Shown: positions 47,468 to 55,928 of the stretch, in pieces | Layout of the letters: each line of letters begins with the position of its first letter | Position numbering within the stretch: position 1 is the stretch's first letter | Assembly: GCA_949293815.1 (NCBI GenBank) | Contig: CASFEZ010000006.1 | Location: 1 to 64,000, forward strand | DNA: 64,000 nt | Direction: 5' to 3' | From: an uncultured Eubacteriales bacterium | Lineage (GTDB): Bacteria; Bacillota; Clostridia; Oscillospirales; Acutalibacteraceae | Made by a program: the position numbers and the translations under genes | The notes under the pieces: model-generated | Database searches by the model: none | What the model saw: the letters and a program-made list of their open reading frames with translations, nothing else | Told to the model about the DNA's origin: nothing

Positions 47468-48706
47468 ATGGTTTGTCCGAATTGTGGGCGTCCGATGGGC
47501 GCGGGAGAAAAGTTTTGCGGCAGCTGCGGGTATCCGGTTTCGCAGGGGAATCTTGCGGGCGATGGCGCGGCGGCGGAGAAAGCGAAGCGGAAGAAGGAGA
47601 AGCGCGTCGTGCTGATTGTGCTGGTGGTTCTGCTGGCGCTGGCGGTGCTGATTACCGTCGGCGTATGGCTGGCGCGCCGGTCGGGGACAGAAGAGCCTGC
47701 CGTTTCCGCAACCGCCCCGGCGGTGGAAACAACCGCAGCCGAACAGTCTACGCTGCCTTCGCAAAATACCGACCCGGCGGGGACGGCGACCCAATATGCG
47801 CCGATGGAAAAGCAGCCGGTTTTTGATGTGTTTTCATTTTATGATGTGGACACGGGAACCGGGCACTCTCCGGCGCAGATTATAGCCGTTTACGGCGAGC
47901 CGGAAGAAATTCTAAACGACCCGGAAGGCTATACCGGCGCGGTGGAATACCGCTATGACAATATGTCCTTCCGCTTTTGGGAAGAGCAGGTCTATTATTT
48001 CCAGATTCGCAACGCCAATTGGCAGTGTTGGGACCCTTACGAGCATGAGGAGATGTTCGGGCTTGAGGATGTGTGTTACAAGACCTCTATTACTTCGGAA
48101 GAGCAGGAATTCTTTTATTGCTATTGGACACCTCAGTTGGATTCGGTTTGTATTGGATTGGACCCGAGGAATGCTGTGGTTTGTTTTCTGAGTGTAACAT
48201 ATCGTATTCCAGACCCCTGGCGTGCGGAAGGACCTGCAGGGAAGGCTGCGGTTTTGAATCCGCCGGTGTCGCTGTATATGCCCGATTATGTGGATATGGA
48301 TACCGACCGTACCGTAAGCAAGGAAGATATTATCGACCGTTTCGGGCAGCCCATTGTTCGCGCCACGGCACGATTTGGCTATGCCACGGCGCTGTGCTAT
48401 GAGCATATCGCGTTTGCCTTTGTTCAGGATACGCTGGTTTTAGTAGAGCCTTTTGATTACGCCTGGCAGGTGGACAGCAAAAATATCACCGGAGAGATTT
48501 TAACCAAGTTCGGTTTGCGCAATTCCCCAGACCTGTATGTGGATTTGGACGAGGATGGCGGCTCTCTTCGCAATTGCGGCATTTACCAAGTTTTGGTTGA
48601 TGCAGCGGCAAAGGATGAAAATACAATCCTGCATAATGTGTATTTCTGCTTCGTCAGCGGCTACCGCAGCGTGTATGAAGTGCTGCGGTATGCGACTATT
48701 TCATGA
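47468..48706 (+). CDS. Zinc-ribbon, single-TM protein with SmpA/BLIP-like repeats (cassette gene 2)
   Basis: 412 residues, paralogue of the previous gene. The first 25 codons are nearly identical at DNA level (zinc ribbon CPNCGRPMGAGEKFCGSCG). TM segment 'VVLIVLVVLLALAVLITVGVW', Thr/Ala-rich linker, then 'DVFSFYDVDTGTGHSPAQII', 'VYGEPEEILNDPEGYTGAVEY' aligning well with gene 1, and a more divergent C-terminal unit. Ribosome site gaggcgg before ATG; 99-base gap after gene 1. Confidence 0.65.
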   Translation: MVCPNCGRPMGAGEKFCGSCGYPVSQGNLAGDGAAAEKAKRKKEKRVVLIVLVVLLALAVLITVGVWLARRSGTEEPAVSATAPAVETTAAEQSTLPSQNTDPAGTATQYAPMEKQPVFDVFSFYDVDTGTGHSPAQIIAVYGEPEEILNDPEGYTGAVEYRYDNMSFRFWEEQVYYFQIRNANWQCWDPYEHEEMFGLEDVCYKTSITSEEQEFFYCYWTPQLDSVCIGLDPRNAVVCFLSVTYRIPDPWRAEGPAGKAAVLNPPVSLYMPDYVDMDTDRTVSKEDIIDRFGQPIVRATARFGYATALCYEHIAFAFVQDTLVLVEPFDYAWQVDSKNITGEILTKFGLRNSPDLYVDLDEDGGSLRNCGIYQVLVDAAAKDENTILHNVYFCFVSGYRSVYEVLRYATIS

Positions 48707-48819
48707 TTTATCGTGATTTGAATAAAATAATCTTTACATGAGAGGAATTTTTTGGTAATATAATATCCATACAGTGAAATATTGCGGCAGATGGCAGATG
48801 AAAATGGGAGGTTATTCAA

Positions 48820-49944
48820 ATGACTTGTACTTCTTGCGGTGCGCAGAATGCGGACGGACAAAAATTTTGCTCAAATTGCGGTGCCCCGCTGACCGCAGCG
48901 GCGCAGCAGACTACAACACCCGCCCCCGGTGCGTATGTGAGCACCGGCAGCCAGGGCGCGCCGGTGAAAAAGAAAAAGAGCAAAAAGAAAATCATTCTTC
49001 TGGTTGTGATTGCGCTGCTGGTTCTGTTTGTGATTGGTCTTTCTAAAAGTGTATCCGACAGCGATGCAAATCGGCAGCAGGACATACAGCAGGAGGCAGC
49101 CTCGCTCTCCGTTCTGATCGATGCCCGTGCGTATATTGACGAATCGACGCAGCAGCCGTTTACGCGGGAGCAGGTGATTGCCAAAATGGGAGAACCCAAG
49201 CAGCAAACAGAAAACGAGCTGCATTATCCCGTGGAAGGCTATCAGGAGGATATGATTTTCACCTTCGACAGCGCAGAGGGCAACGCGCCGCTGAGCGAAA
49301 TCCATTACCCCGCTGACTGGAATGCGGATATTCTTTATTTTGAAAATATAGCGATTCTTGGTGGAATGGCGGACAATGATTATTCACTGGATTCCGGCGA
49401 TAGCTCGTATACCCTGCGCTTTGACTATAGCAGCACCTATGATATTGCCCTGCTTGCCGACAAAGGCAGCGAATCCATGCAAAAGATCAATTTTTCGGTG
49501 GCGTATATACGCGATTTAACCAATGTAAACGATTCAGCGCTTTCTACCGCGCAGCCGACGGATCACGCGGCCTTTTTGGGTACAACGATTTCCATTGATG
49601 CGTCTTATGTGTCAGAACCGGATTCATTTGGCGGCGTAGATTATCATTTTGTATTTACAAATCTTTCAGATAAGGAAATTAAATATCTTCGCCTCGATGT
49701 TACGCCCTACAATGCGGTGGATGATCCTGTCAGCTGTACCATTACCATGGAATCTAAAAAACAGTGTACCGTGACCGGTCCGATTGCGCCGGGGGAAACC
49801 TATGGGGAAGATCGGGTTTGGAATGTTCTTTGGTACAATTCTTCCATTGCCTATCCGGTGATCAATGCCATTCGCATTGAATATATGGATGGCACTACGG
49901 TAGAGCTGACAGGCGCAGATATTCAGGCGATTAGCAATGATTAA
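48820..49944 (+). CDS. Zinc-ribbon, single-TM protein with DUF5780-like C-terminus (cassette gene 3)
   Basis: 374 residues. Zinc ribbon (CTSCGAQNADGQKFCSNCG), Thr/Pro linker, Lys-rich stretch and TM ('IILLVVIALLVLFVIGL'), one repeat with 'FTREQVIAKMGEPKQQ', and a C-terminal beta domain 'FVFTNLSDKEIKYLRLDVTPYN...VINAIRIEYMDGT' of the type seen in extracellular DUF5780-like proteins. Ribosome site gggagg 7 bases before ATG. It shares about 140 bp of near-identical 5' sequence with gene 4. Confidence 0.65.
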   Translation: MTCTSCGAQNADGQKFCSNCGAPLTAAAQQTTTPAPGAYVSTGSQGAPVKKKKSKKKIILLVVIALLVLFVIGLSKSVSDSDANRQQDIQQEAASLSVLIDARAYIDESTQQPFTREQVIAKMGEPKQQTENELHYPVEGYQEDMIFTFDSAEGNAPLSEIHYPADWNADILYFENIAILGGMADNDYSLDSGDSSYTLRFDYSSTYDIALLADKGSESMQKINFSVAYIRDLTNVNDSALSTAQPTDHAAFLGTTISIDASYVSEPDSFGGVDYHFVFTNLSDKEIKYLRLDVTPYNAVDDPVSCTITMESKKQCTVTGPIAPGETYGEDRVWNVLWYNSSIAYPVINAIRIEYMDGTTVELTGADIQAISND

Positions 49945-49991
49945 GTCTGGCACTTCAATAAAACTTGATAAAGAAAACAGGAGGTTCTTTT

Positions 49992-50699
49992 ATGACTTGT
50001 ACTTCTTGCGGTACGCAGAATGCGGACGGACAAAAATTTTGCTCAAATTGCGGTGCCCCGCTGACCGGGACGGCGCAGCAGACTACAACACCCGCCCCCG
50101 GTGCGTATGTGAGCACCGGCAGCCAGGGCGCGCCGGTGAAGCCGCCAAAAAAGAAGCGGTGGCGTGGACTGGTGATTGCGCTTGTGATTATCATTGGCGT
50201 CTTTGGCGTTCTTATGATGATTGGAAAAAATGCTTCGGAGGATCTCTCTGCGCAAATACAGGAGGCGCAGCAGCTGCCGGTATTGTTTGATGCGCAGGCG
50301 TTTATTGACGATTCCACCATGCGCCCCTTGACCCGTGAGCAGGTGATTGCCATGCTGGGCGAGCCTGCGCAGAGTGATGGGGAAAGATTGACATATGCAT
50401 TTGAAGGCTGTGAAGATTCTGTCACCTATACTTTCCTGGGCAGTGAGAATTATGACTTTCTGCTCGGTGTTGCCATGCCGGACGATTTAACCTATGAGAT
50501 TGAATATTATGATAATTTGCCTTCTCTTTTTGGTCTGGAAACGACCGGATGGGATATTTCCCAAACAGATGGCACGGTAGTTGGGAGTTATAGGATAAGC
50601 GATAATTTTCACTTGGGCTTAACTGCTGATATGGATGATGCCAATCCTAATATGCTGAATGAATTTACATTTATGTATGTTTTTGATCCGAGCGCTTAA
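49992..50699 (+). CDS. Zinc-ribbon, single-TM protein with one SmpA/BLIP-like repeat (cassette gene 4)
   Basis: 235 residues from the ATG at 49992 (ggagg 6 bases upstream). The N-terminal zinc ribbon and linker match gene 3 almost base for base. TM 'LVIALVIIIGVFGVLMMIG', then one repeat 'LTREQVIAMLGEPAQ', ending without the DUF5780-like part. It looks like a duplicate of gene 3 with a different or shortened C-terminus. A terminator follows and closes the cassette. Confidence 0.65.
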   Translation: MTCTSCGTQNADGQKFCSNCGAPLTGTAQQTTTPAPGAYVSTGSQGAPVKPPKKKRWRGLVIALVIIIGVFGVLMMIGKNASEDLSAQIQEAQQLPVLFDAQAFIDDSTMRPLTREQVIAMLGEPAQSDGERLTYAFEGCEDSVTYTFLGSENYDFLLGVAMPDDLTYEIEYYDNLPSLFGLETTGWDISQTDGTVVGSYRISDNFHLGLTADMDDANPNMLNEFTFMYVFDPSA

Positions 50700-50722
50700 T
50701 CTGTATATAAATTTGTGATAAA

Positions 50723-50757
50723 AAACAAAACAGTCCTTCGGGGCTGTTTTTTGTTTT
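50723..50757 (+). terminator. Terminator closing the zinc-ribbon cassette
   Basis: AACAGTCC-ttcg-GGGCTGTT stem with UUCG loop, then TTTTGTTTT. It lies just before the tape measure ribosome site. Confidence 0.85.
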
Positions 50758-50780
50758 AAAAAGAGAAAGGAGAGAAAAAG

Positions 50781-53114
50781 ATGGAGGAATCCGTGGTATT
50801 CGGCGGTGCGAGCATAGTTACAGAAAAGTTCTATCAAATCGGACTGGCAAGTATGCAGCTGCTGTCCGAATTTCAGCAATTGCACCAGGGGCTGACGGCC
50901 TGTATCGCCGGTATGAGCTACCTGTCAGAATTTGCAGGGACGCAAGGCGCACAGACGGTAGATGTCTCTATTGCATCACCCGATGAAAAAGCTGTAGGCG
51001 CATGGGGTGCGCTGTCGGTAAAAGCGCAGGATGGCGCAAACCACTTGCAGCAGGTGACAAAGGCGCTGCAGGAGATGACCGCAGCAGCCAAAAACACCGG
51101 TGGTTTGACGCTGCAAAACAGGGTGCAATCGCAGGTAGAAACAATGAAAATATCCATGTCTTCTGATGTTACCAGCGCAATGAAAACATTCAGTGCGTTT
51201 GGCAATATGCAAGGCGGCATGTTGAATTATGGCAACGGATTCAGCACGATGGCTGCCAATGTCAGGACAGCTGCGCAAGGCATGGAAGTGATGCGGAAAA
51301 ACAGTATGAATCTGACAATGGAAATCACCAGGTTGAACCAGGACAGTACACAGACTTCCAGTTCCATGCGGCAGGTGGAATCTGCCATAAACAATACCGG
51401 TAATGCCGCAGGCGGAAGCGCAAAGAAGATTTCTGAATATATCAACAGTTTTTCCGGCTTATATGATAAGGCAAAAGAGATGGTAGATTTAGAGAAGCTT
51501 TATGATATGTCGGATTCCTATACCTCGATGCAGAATCTTTCGCTGCAGTTTGACAATAGCGGCGGCGGGGATATCACCGGGGAGATTCTGGATTTGTCAA
51601 AGGAGACACATTTGGATGCTGATAAGACGGCAACGCTTGTGAATGATGCAAGGGTTCTGTTAAATACCGATGACAGTGGTTTGGCCATGGCTTTTGCCGG
51701 TTTTATAGCCCAATCTGCTGCCGTGCAAAATCAGGATGCCGCATCAGCGTTGAGTGCGGTAAAGACCGTATTAAACGATAATAAGATGGTAGAAGATGAA
51801 ATGACCTCCTTAAAACAATATCTGACATCCGATACCATGGCGGGATTACAATCTGCAGTTAGTGCGGCCGGTGAACAGGGGCTGGATATGGGCGGTGCTT
51901 TGCAGGTGTTTTCTCAGTCAGCCGCACTGGTTAATGAGGATTTCAATTCCCTGAATGTCACCCTCTCACAGCTGAAGGAAATGGCGCAGACAGAGCTGAT
52001 GATTGCATTCGCCCCGCTTTTGGAGCTTTTGTCTATGGGGGCGAATTTTATTGCGGAAAACTGGGATAGTCTGGTGCCGATTCTCTTTGGCGTTGGCGCC
52101 GCGCTGGGTTTTTTAGCAGCAGCATACGGCATATATACCGTAGCGACCCATATTGCAGCATTTGCTTCCAAATTATTGAACGGTACATTGCTGCAAAATC
52201 CGTTCCTCTGGATTGCGCTGGTGATTGGCGTTGTCGTGGCGGCGGTCTATCGTTTTGTGCAGGCGGTTGGCGGACTGCAAAATGCCTGGGAAATCTGCAA
52301 GCTGGCACTGGTAGCCGGGTGGAATTATCTTACATTGCAATTCTTAAAATTACATAATTATCTTGCAACATTTACCGAAAATCTGTCGCTCAAATTTATG
52401 GAGTTTAAGATGAATGTGCTGAACGCACTTGGCGATATGCGTGTCAAGGCGTTGCAGATTTTACAAAATCTTGTCAATGGTGCCATTGATAACATCAATC
52501 AGTTTATCGGACTCATGAATGCCATTCCCGGCATAGAGATTCAGACCATTCAGCATGTGGATTTTGGAAGCGTCGCCGCTTTGGAAAATGATGCGAAACA
52601 GGCAGCACGGGAAGAAGAACTGGAAAGAGCACGATTGCAGGCCGAGGAGAACGCATCTTTGCGACAGGCTGCGATTGCGTTGCAGGAAACAGAACTCAAT
52701 GATTCAGTTGCTGCTTTGACGACAACCTTTCGTGATTATACCGCGCAGGCAGAAGAGAACGAAGCATCCTATGATTTGAGTGCTTTTGATTTCGAGCCTT
52801 TATCCGGTGATGGCAACGATACGACGCAGGGTGCAGGTACGTCTTATACGGACGATGCAAATTCCTATTTGAGGGGCATTTCGGATAATACGGAACAGCT
52901 TGTTGATGCCGATCTGCAAAATAGCGAAGATTTTTCCTTCCTGCGACAGGTGGCAGAGCGGGAGGCGCTGGAAAAGATTACCAATACGCAAATTCAATTT
53001 ACCTTAAATTCCAGCCCGACGGTCAACGGTCAGGTGGATTTGGATGGCTATGTCGATAAACTTTCTCGGGAGATGTCAACGACATTGGTTTCCAAAGCTT
53101 CCGCGCTTTTATGA
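50781..53114 (+). CDS. Tail tape measure protein
   Basis: 777 residues, start ATG 50781 (aaaggagag). Long helical protein with Ser/Met/Gln-rich heptads, a hydrophobic central stretch ('LVPILFGVGAALGFLAAAYGIYTVA', then 'FLWIALVIGVVVAAVYRFV') and a C-terminal coiled coil. Its length sets tail length. By eye it is more AT-rich than the neighbouring baseplate genes. Both ends carry near-identical terminator hairpins, as if it were an exchangeable unit. Confidence 0.82.
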   Translation: MEESVVFGGASIVTEKFYQIGLASMQLLSEFQQLHQGLTACIAGMSYLSEFAGTQGAQTVDVSIASPDEKAVGAWGALSVKAQDGANHLQQVTKALQEMTAAAKNTGGLTLQNRVQSQVETMKISMSSDVTSAMKTFSAFGNMQGGMLNYGNGFSTMAANVRTAAQGMEVMRKNSMNLTMEITRLNQDSTQTSSSMRQVESAINNTGNAAGGSAKKISEYINSFSGLYDKAKEMVDLEKLYDMSDSYTSMQNLSLQFDNSGGGDITGEILDLSKETHLDADKTATLVNDARVLLNTDDSGLAMAFAGFIAQSAAVQNQDAASALSAVKTVLNDNKMVEDEMTSLKQYLTSDTMAGLQSAVSAAGEQGLDMGGALQVFSQSAALVNEDFNSLNVTLSQLKEMAQTELMIAFAPLLELLSMGANFIAENWDSLVPILFGVGAALGFLAAAYGIYTVATHIAAFASKLLNGTLLQNPFLWIALVIGVVVAAVYRFVQAVGGLQNAWEICKLALVAGWNYLTLQFLKLHNYLATFTENLSLKFMEFKMNVLNALGDMRVKALQILQNLVNGAIDNINQFIGLMNAIPGIEIQTIQHVDFGSVAALENDAKQAAREEELERARLQAEENASLRQAAIALQETELNDSVAALTTTFRDYTAQAEENEASYDLSAFDFEPLSGDGNDTTQGAGTSYTDDANSYLRGISDNTEQLVDADLQNSEDFSFLRQVAEREALEKITNTQIQFTLNSSPTVNGQVDLDGYVDKLSREMSTTLVSKASALL

Positions 53115-53120
53115 ACAATA

Positions 53121-53147
53121 GCAGCAGTCCTTCGGGGCTGCTTTTTT
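53121..53147 (+). terminator. Terminator after the tape measure gene
   Basis: AGCAGTCC-ttcg-GGGCTGCT then TTTTTT; almost the same hairpin as the one before the gene. Confidence 0.85.
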
Positions 53148-53171
53148 ATATGCGAAAAAGGAGGCTATGTG

Positions 53172-53759
53172 ATGCAATACTATTTCTATTTGGACAAGGT
53201 GTTAATGCCCGTGACGCCGGCCTCGATGCGGGTAAAAATCAAAAACAAAAACGAAACGCTGGATTTGGCCAATGGGGGCGAGTGGCCGGTTTTGCAGCCG
53301 GCGGGGCTGACGGAGGTGCAGTTTGATTTGCTTCTGCCGGCGTCGCCCTATCCGTTTGCCGTTTACAGCGGCTCGTTTCAGGAGCCGGGGTATTTTTTGG
53401 ACTTGTTCCAGCGGCTGAAAACCGGCGGCGCGCCGTTTCCTTTTCTGGTGATTCGTACCCTGACCGCTGAAACGGCGCTGAAATTTGCCGCTCGCCTGTT
53501 GCCCTATTCCGCAGATATTGCCAAGGCAATTACCGGTGATGAAAATACAGCGATTCGCTCTTCTCATGCGCGCACTCTGCTGCGCAACGGCATAAGCGGG
53601 GAAACCGCCGTTCTGTCCGATACCAGTATGACGGTCACGCTGGAGGAGTATGAGATTGTCGAGGACGCCGAAAAGTACGGGCGGGATTTTTATGTATCGC
53701 TGACGCTGCGCCAATATCCCACCACCGGCGGCGAAACCGGCGTATATACCAAAAAATAA
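53172..53759 (+). CDS. XkdP-like tail protein
   Basis: 195 residues from the ATG at 53172 (ggagg 7 bases upstream). 'YYFYLDKVLMPVTPASMRVKIKNKNETLDL' is the start of XkdP-type proteins. The LysM domain usual at their C-terminus is absent; the peptidoglycan-binding role may have moved to the next protein. Confidence 0.75.
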   Translation: MQYYFYLDKVLMPVTPASMRVKIKNKNETLDLANGGEWPVLQPAGLTEVQFDLLLPASPYPFAVYSGSFQEPGYFLDLFQRLKTGGAPFPFLVIRTLTAETALKFAARLLPYSADIAKAITGDENTAIRSSHARTLLRNGISGETAVLSDTSMTVTLEEYEIVEDAEKYGRDFYVSLTLRQYPTTGGETGVYTKK

Positions 53760-53771
53760 GGGGGCGTTTTG

Positions 53772-55265
53772 ATGGCAACGCAATTGGATTTGATTTTACA
53801 GTACGCGGAAAACCAGCTGGGTTCTTCCCGCTGGCACGGCAAGTGTCAAGCGTTTGTGGCTCGCTGCTACGAGGCGGGCACCGGCGTTTTTATTTCCTGC
53901 AACAGCGCAAAAATTTCCCGGCAGCGCTATATGAAAAGCGGAACCGCATCGGATTTGTACCCGCCCGCGGGGGCTGCCGTCTATTTTAACGGGGACGGGG
54001 AGGCCGGAAAAAAATATGGGCATGTGGCGCTGTCCGCCGGCGGCGGCATATTGTATGACCCGGTGTCTACGGTGTACAAATGCCGCCTGACTTCGTCCAT
54101 GCACAACGGGTATCTCGGCTGGGGCTGGCTCGGCAGCCGCCCGGAGGGGGCTTCGGAAACATCGGCGCAAAATACGGCAGCAAACGCTGCTTCCACCGCT
54201 GCCGGAACATCTTCTTCGGCAAAAAAAGAGATTACGACCGTGCTCGTTAAGGCATCCTCCGGTCAAACCGGGGTGCGCACCGGGGAATTTGCGGCTGAAA
54301 TCAAAGCGCGGGATAAGGTCAATGTTTTCATACAAAACGGCGATGCGGTCTATGCACCGGTGGTGGTGGATGAAGTGCAGCTGACCTATGCGCGGGACGC
54401 CGCGTCGGTGCTGCGTTTTTCGGTGGTAGAGGATGGTATATTACAGCTGGAAAACGGCTGTCCTGTAGCATTTCGCTATGACGGCAAGCCGCTGTTTTAC
54501 GGCTATGTGTTTGAGATCAAGCGCAAAACCGGCGCTGCGACACAGGTAACCTGCTACGACCAGCTGCGCTATCTGCAAAACAAAGACAGCTTTGTGTACC
54601 AGCTGTCGTATTCGGATCTTGTGCGCTATGTGGCGCAAAAATACCGTATGAAGACCGGCGAGATTACGGACACCGGGTATGTGATTCCCACCCGTTTAGA
54701 GGAAGCGCCGGTTTTGGATATTCTGGCAACCGCTGCGGAATTAACGACGGTGCAGACCGGCGGCTACTATGTGCTTTATGATGATTTCGGTAAGCTCTCT
54801 TTGCGTCCGGTCGGCTCTTCTTCGGCTGAACAGGTTGTGGATGTGGGCAGCGCCGCGTCCTTTTCTGTTACCCACAGCATTGACCGGGATGTTTACAACC
54901 GGGTCGTTGTCGCCCGCGATAACGATGAAACCGGCGAGCGGGAATTATATGCTGCCAATGATACCGCCAATCAGGAAAAATGGGGCATTTTGCAGTATTA
55001 CGAGCGCACAGACGAAATAGAAGAGCCAACGCTTTTGATGCAGAAAGCAAAAGAATTGCTGAAATATTATAACTTGGAAAATAAAACGCTGGCGGTATCC
55101 GGGTGTATAGGTGATTGCAGCGTGCGCGGCGGAACGGCGGTGACAGTGCGCATGCCTGAAGCGCAGCAGGGGGTATATATGATTTGTGAAAAGGCAGAGC
55201 ATACCTTTTTTGCCAATCGCCATACGATGGATTTGGAGCTGTCGGGAGGTGGCGACTATGTTTGA
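53772..55265 (+). CDS. NlpC/CHAP-like hydrolase fused to XkdQ-like tail hub
   Basis: 497 residues from the ATG at 53772 (aaggggg upstream). The N-terminal 130 residues look like an NlpC/P60-CHAP peptidase: Cys25 in 'WHGKCQAFVARCYEAG' and His about 84 in 'KKYGHVALSAGG'. An Ala/Thr/Ser linker leads to an XkdQ/gp27-like hub ('VFIQNGDAVYAPVVVDEVQLTYARDAAS', 'GYVFEIKRKTGAATQVTCYDQLRYLQN'). It would cut peptidoglycan at the tail tip during injection. The N-terminal enzyme fusion is uncommon. Confidence 0.75.
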   Translation: MATQLDLILQYAENQLGSSRWHGKCQAFVARCYEAGTGVFISCNSAKISRQRYMKSGTASDLYPPAGAAVYFNGDGEAGKKYGHVALSAGGGILYDPVSTVYKCRLTSSMHNGYLGWGWLGSRPEGASETSAQNTAANAASTAAGTSSSAKKEITTVLVKASSGQTGVRTGEFAAEIKARDKVNVFIQNGDAVYAPVVVDEVQLTYARDAASVLRFSVVEDGILQLENGCPVAFRYDGKPLFYGYVFEIKRKTGAATQVTCYDQLRYLQNKDSFVYQLSYSDLVRYVAQKYRMKTGEITDTGYVIPTRLEEAPVLDILATAAELTTVQTGGYYVLYDDFGKLSLRPVGSSSAEQVVDVGSAASFSVTHSIDRDVYNRVVVARDNDETGERELYAANDTANQEKWGILQYYERTDEIEEPTLLMQKAKELLKYYNLENKTLAVSGCIGDCSVRGGTAVTVRMPEAQQGVYMICEKAEHTFFANRHTMDLELSGGGDYV

Positions 55266-55536
55266 ATCTGATAAATTGCTAACCGTCATCCAAAAGGCAG
55301 CACGCGGTGTGTATGACGCGAAGAATCCCTGTAATGTGGTATTCGGTCGTATCGTATCGCTTTCGCCGGTGACGGTGAAAATCGGTGATTTGACCATTCC
55401 TCAGGCGCTGATAACGGTATGCGGCCGGGTAAAAGATACGCTGACGGTCGGCGATGCGGTGGTTTTGCTGCGGGCGGAGGGCGGTCAGCGGTTTGTGCTG
55501 CTGGATACCGTCGGCGGAAAGGAGGAAATGATATGA
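55258..55536 (+). CDS. DUF2577 (XkdR-like) tail protein
   Basis: 92 residues from the ATG at 55258 (gggaggtgg upstream). 'VVFGRIVSLSPVTVKIGDLTIPQALITVC' is the family's OB-fold core. Overlaps both neighbours (8 and 4 bases). Confidence 0.8.
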   Translation: MFESDKLLTVIQKAARGVYDAKNPCNVVFGRIVSLSPVTVKIGDLTIPQALITVCGRVKDTLTVGDAVVLLRAEGGQRFVLLDTVGGKEEMI

Positions 55537-55928
55537 TTCCCATGCGCAATACCGTTTTGGACGAACAGACGGAAATTGCCGTATTGCCATCGCGGGATTT
55601 TGCTTTGGATTTTGATAAGGGATGTGTTACCGGTGTTACGGAGGGGCTGGCGGAAATACAGCAGGCGATTCGGCTGCGGCTATCGACCCAGGCGGAGCTG
55701 TTTTTGATTTATCCCGAATCTTACGGGCTGCCGCGCTATCAGCTGCAAAGCAAGGCGATGCCAATCTTTTATGTGGAAATGAAGAATCGAATCATACAAA
55801 CGCTGATGGCGGATGACCGCATTGAGGCGGTGTATGATTTTGTATTTTCAATTGAGGAAAACGCGGTGCAAGTGCAATTTCAGGTGCAGACCCGGGAGGG
55901 ACTGACAGAAGGGAGAGTAGATTTATGA
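55533..55928 (+). CDS. DUF2634 (XkdS-like) baseplate protein
   Basis: 131 residues from the ATG at 55533 (ATGA overlap, ggagg upstream). 'DFDKGCVTGVTEGLAEIQQAIRLRLSTQ' and 'YPESYGLPRY' match XkdS/gp25-like wedge proteins. Confidence 0.85.
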   Translation: MIPMRNTVLDEQTEIAVLPSRDFALDFDKGCVTGVTEGLAEIQQAIRLRLSTQAELFLIYPESYGLPRYQLQSKAMPIFYVEMKNRIIQTLMADDRIEAVYDFVFSIEENAVQVQFQVQTREGLTEGRVDL

